From G021776435 sp046756245 (GTDB taxonomy: Bacteria > Pseudomonadota > Alphaproteobacteria > Caulobacterales > Parvularculaceae): a DNA stretch of 33,826 bases. Positions within the stretch are counted from its first letter, which is position 1. Each line of letters opens with the position of its first letter. The stretch covers positions 1-33,826 of the forward strand of contig JBHHVZ010000022.1 of NCBI GenBank assembly GCA_046756245.1, written 5' to 3'. The position numbers and the translations under genes were made by a program. The notes beneath the pieces are model-generated. The model was not told the DNA's origin. It saw only the letters and a list, made by a program, of their open reading frames with translations, and made no database searches. Of this stretch, positions 33,450 to 33,826 are shown in pieces.

Positions 33450-33826
33450 TCACGCCGCAAAATGCGCCTCCTCTTTCCAGATGCGGGTCAGCAGCACCGC
33501 CAGCTTGCGGGCGACAGCCGTGCGCGCTTTCTTCGCGCCGACGCGCCCAGCGAGCGCCTTGCCCCAGTCTTTGAGCGGCGAGGCGGCCTTCACCGTCGTC
33601 AGAAGACAGTTCGCCGCCTCGTAAAGATAATGCCGGGTCATGTCGTCGCCCTGACGCGATATGCCGCCCGAAATGTCGCGCTCTCCCGACTGATAGCGTC
33701 TCGGCGTCAGGCCGAGATAGGCGCCGACATCCCGATTGCGCCGGAACCTGCGCGGGTCTTCGATCGTCGCGGCGAAAGAAAGCGCCGTGATCGGACCGAC
33801 GCCCGGAACCGACATCAAATGCCAGC
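33195..33826 (-). mobile_element. Partial IS110-family insertion sequence, cut by the right edge
   Basis: Contains the 3' part of an IS110-type transposase gene and about 250 bases of noncoding DNA after its stop. The left boundary near 33195 is a guess from the end of AT-rich tRNA flank and the start of a GC-rich structured segment. IS110 elements lack clear inverted repeats, so the border needs comparison with an empty site. Confidence 0.6.
33450..33826 (-). CDS. IS110-family transposase, C-terminal part
   Basis: The reading frame runs off the right edge, so the N-terminal RuvC-like DEDD domain is not in the window. About 125 residues remain, reading WHLMSVPGVGPITAL at the edge, then VGAYLGLTPRRYQSGERDISGGISRQGDD, with the conserved Ser region of the Transposase_20/IS116-IS110-IS902 domain. 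It continues with HYLYEAANCLL and a basic C-terminus. IS110 transposases are DEDD recombinases that work with a bridge RNA in characterised cases. The enzyme starts outside the window. Whether the full copy is intact cannot be told. Confidence 0.93.
   Translation of the reverse strand, partial: WHLMSVPGVGPITALSFAATIEDPRRFRRNRDVGAYLGLTPRRYQSGERDISGGISRQGDDMTRHYLYEAANCLLTTVKAASPLKDWGKALAGRVGAKKARTAVARKLAVLLTRIWKEEAHFAA

Noticed and set aside
33305..33574. Plus-strand frame antisense to the IS110 transposase
   Set aside because: Overlaps the well-supported transposase frame and shows no protein family.
1..33826. CRISPR arrays, prophage genes or a defence island
   Set aside because: No regularly spaced repeats, integrase, restriction or nuclease modules were seen; most genes belong to known housekeeping families.

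Overview
The window is a stretch of alphaproteobacterial chromosome, ordinary for most of its length. High GC content, GTG and TTG starts, and an alphaproteobacterial-type SOS box (GTTC-N7-GTTC) upstream of lexA point to this class. So do a divK-pleD pair, a CtrA-type box, and the block trpGDC-lexA-comEC-gltX-gltA. The cell-cycle genes favour the Caulobacterales / Hyphomonadales / Parvularculales side, but genus cannot be fixed from sequence alone.

Layout. (1) 1-9.5 kb: gltA and gltX on minus, comEC on plus, then lexA, trpC, trpD and trpG on minus; a divergent polysaccharide deacetylase gene follows on plus. (2) 9.5-13.6 kb: a small DUF2842 membrane protein, heme A synthase ctaA, a lipoprotein with a phytase-like propeller that overlaps the ctaA tail, the ribosomal pair rplM-rpsI with promoter and terminator, and a 68-residue unknown gene under a CtrA-like box. 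(3) 13.6-21 kb: a DUF3179 exported protein; a tightly coupled minus-strand operon of dinB, a RidA-family gene, a COG3146 acyltransferase-like gene, a DUF2007 gene and a HIT gene; then divK-pleD on plus and rpmG on minus. (4) 21-27 kb: three large exported or membrane-anchored hydrolases (alkaline phosphatase, penicillin/AHL-type acylase, S9 peptidase). (5) 27-32.8 kb: a minus-strand operon rlpA, D-Ala-D-Ala carboxypeptidase, tmk, holB, tatD-like, MBL-fold hydrolase. (6) 32.9-33.8 kb: a tRNA-Ser(UGA) gene with promoter, then the 3' part of an IS110-family insertion sequence cut by the right edge.

How the genes work together. Housekeeping groups are recognisable: tryptophan synthesis, the TCA entry step, translation, replication (holB, tmk), envelope (rlpA, PBP5-like enzyme), respiration (ctaA) and cell-cycle signalling (DivK phosphorelay, PleD c-di-GMP synthesis). 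LexA very probably controls itself. No phage, CRISPR array or obvious new defence system was found. The less ordinary signals are the CtrA/GANTC-associated small gene, a degenerate phytase-like lipoprotein that shares coding DNA with ctaA, two neighbouring metal hydrolases that each lack one canonical metal ligand, several unexplained intergenic repeats, and the noncoding 3' end of the IS110 element, where a bridge RNA could lie.
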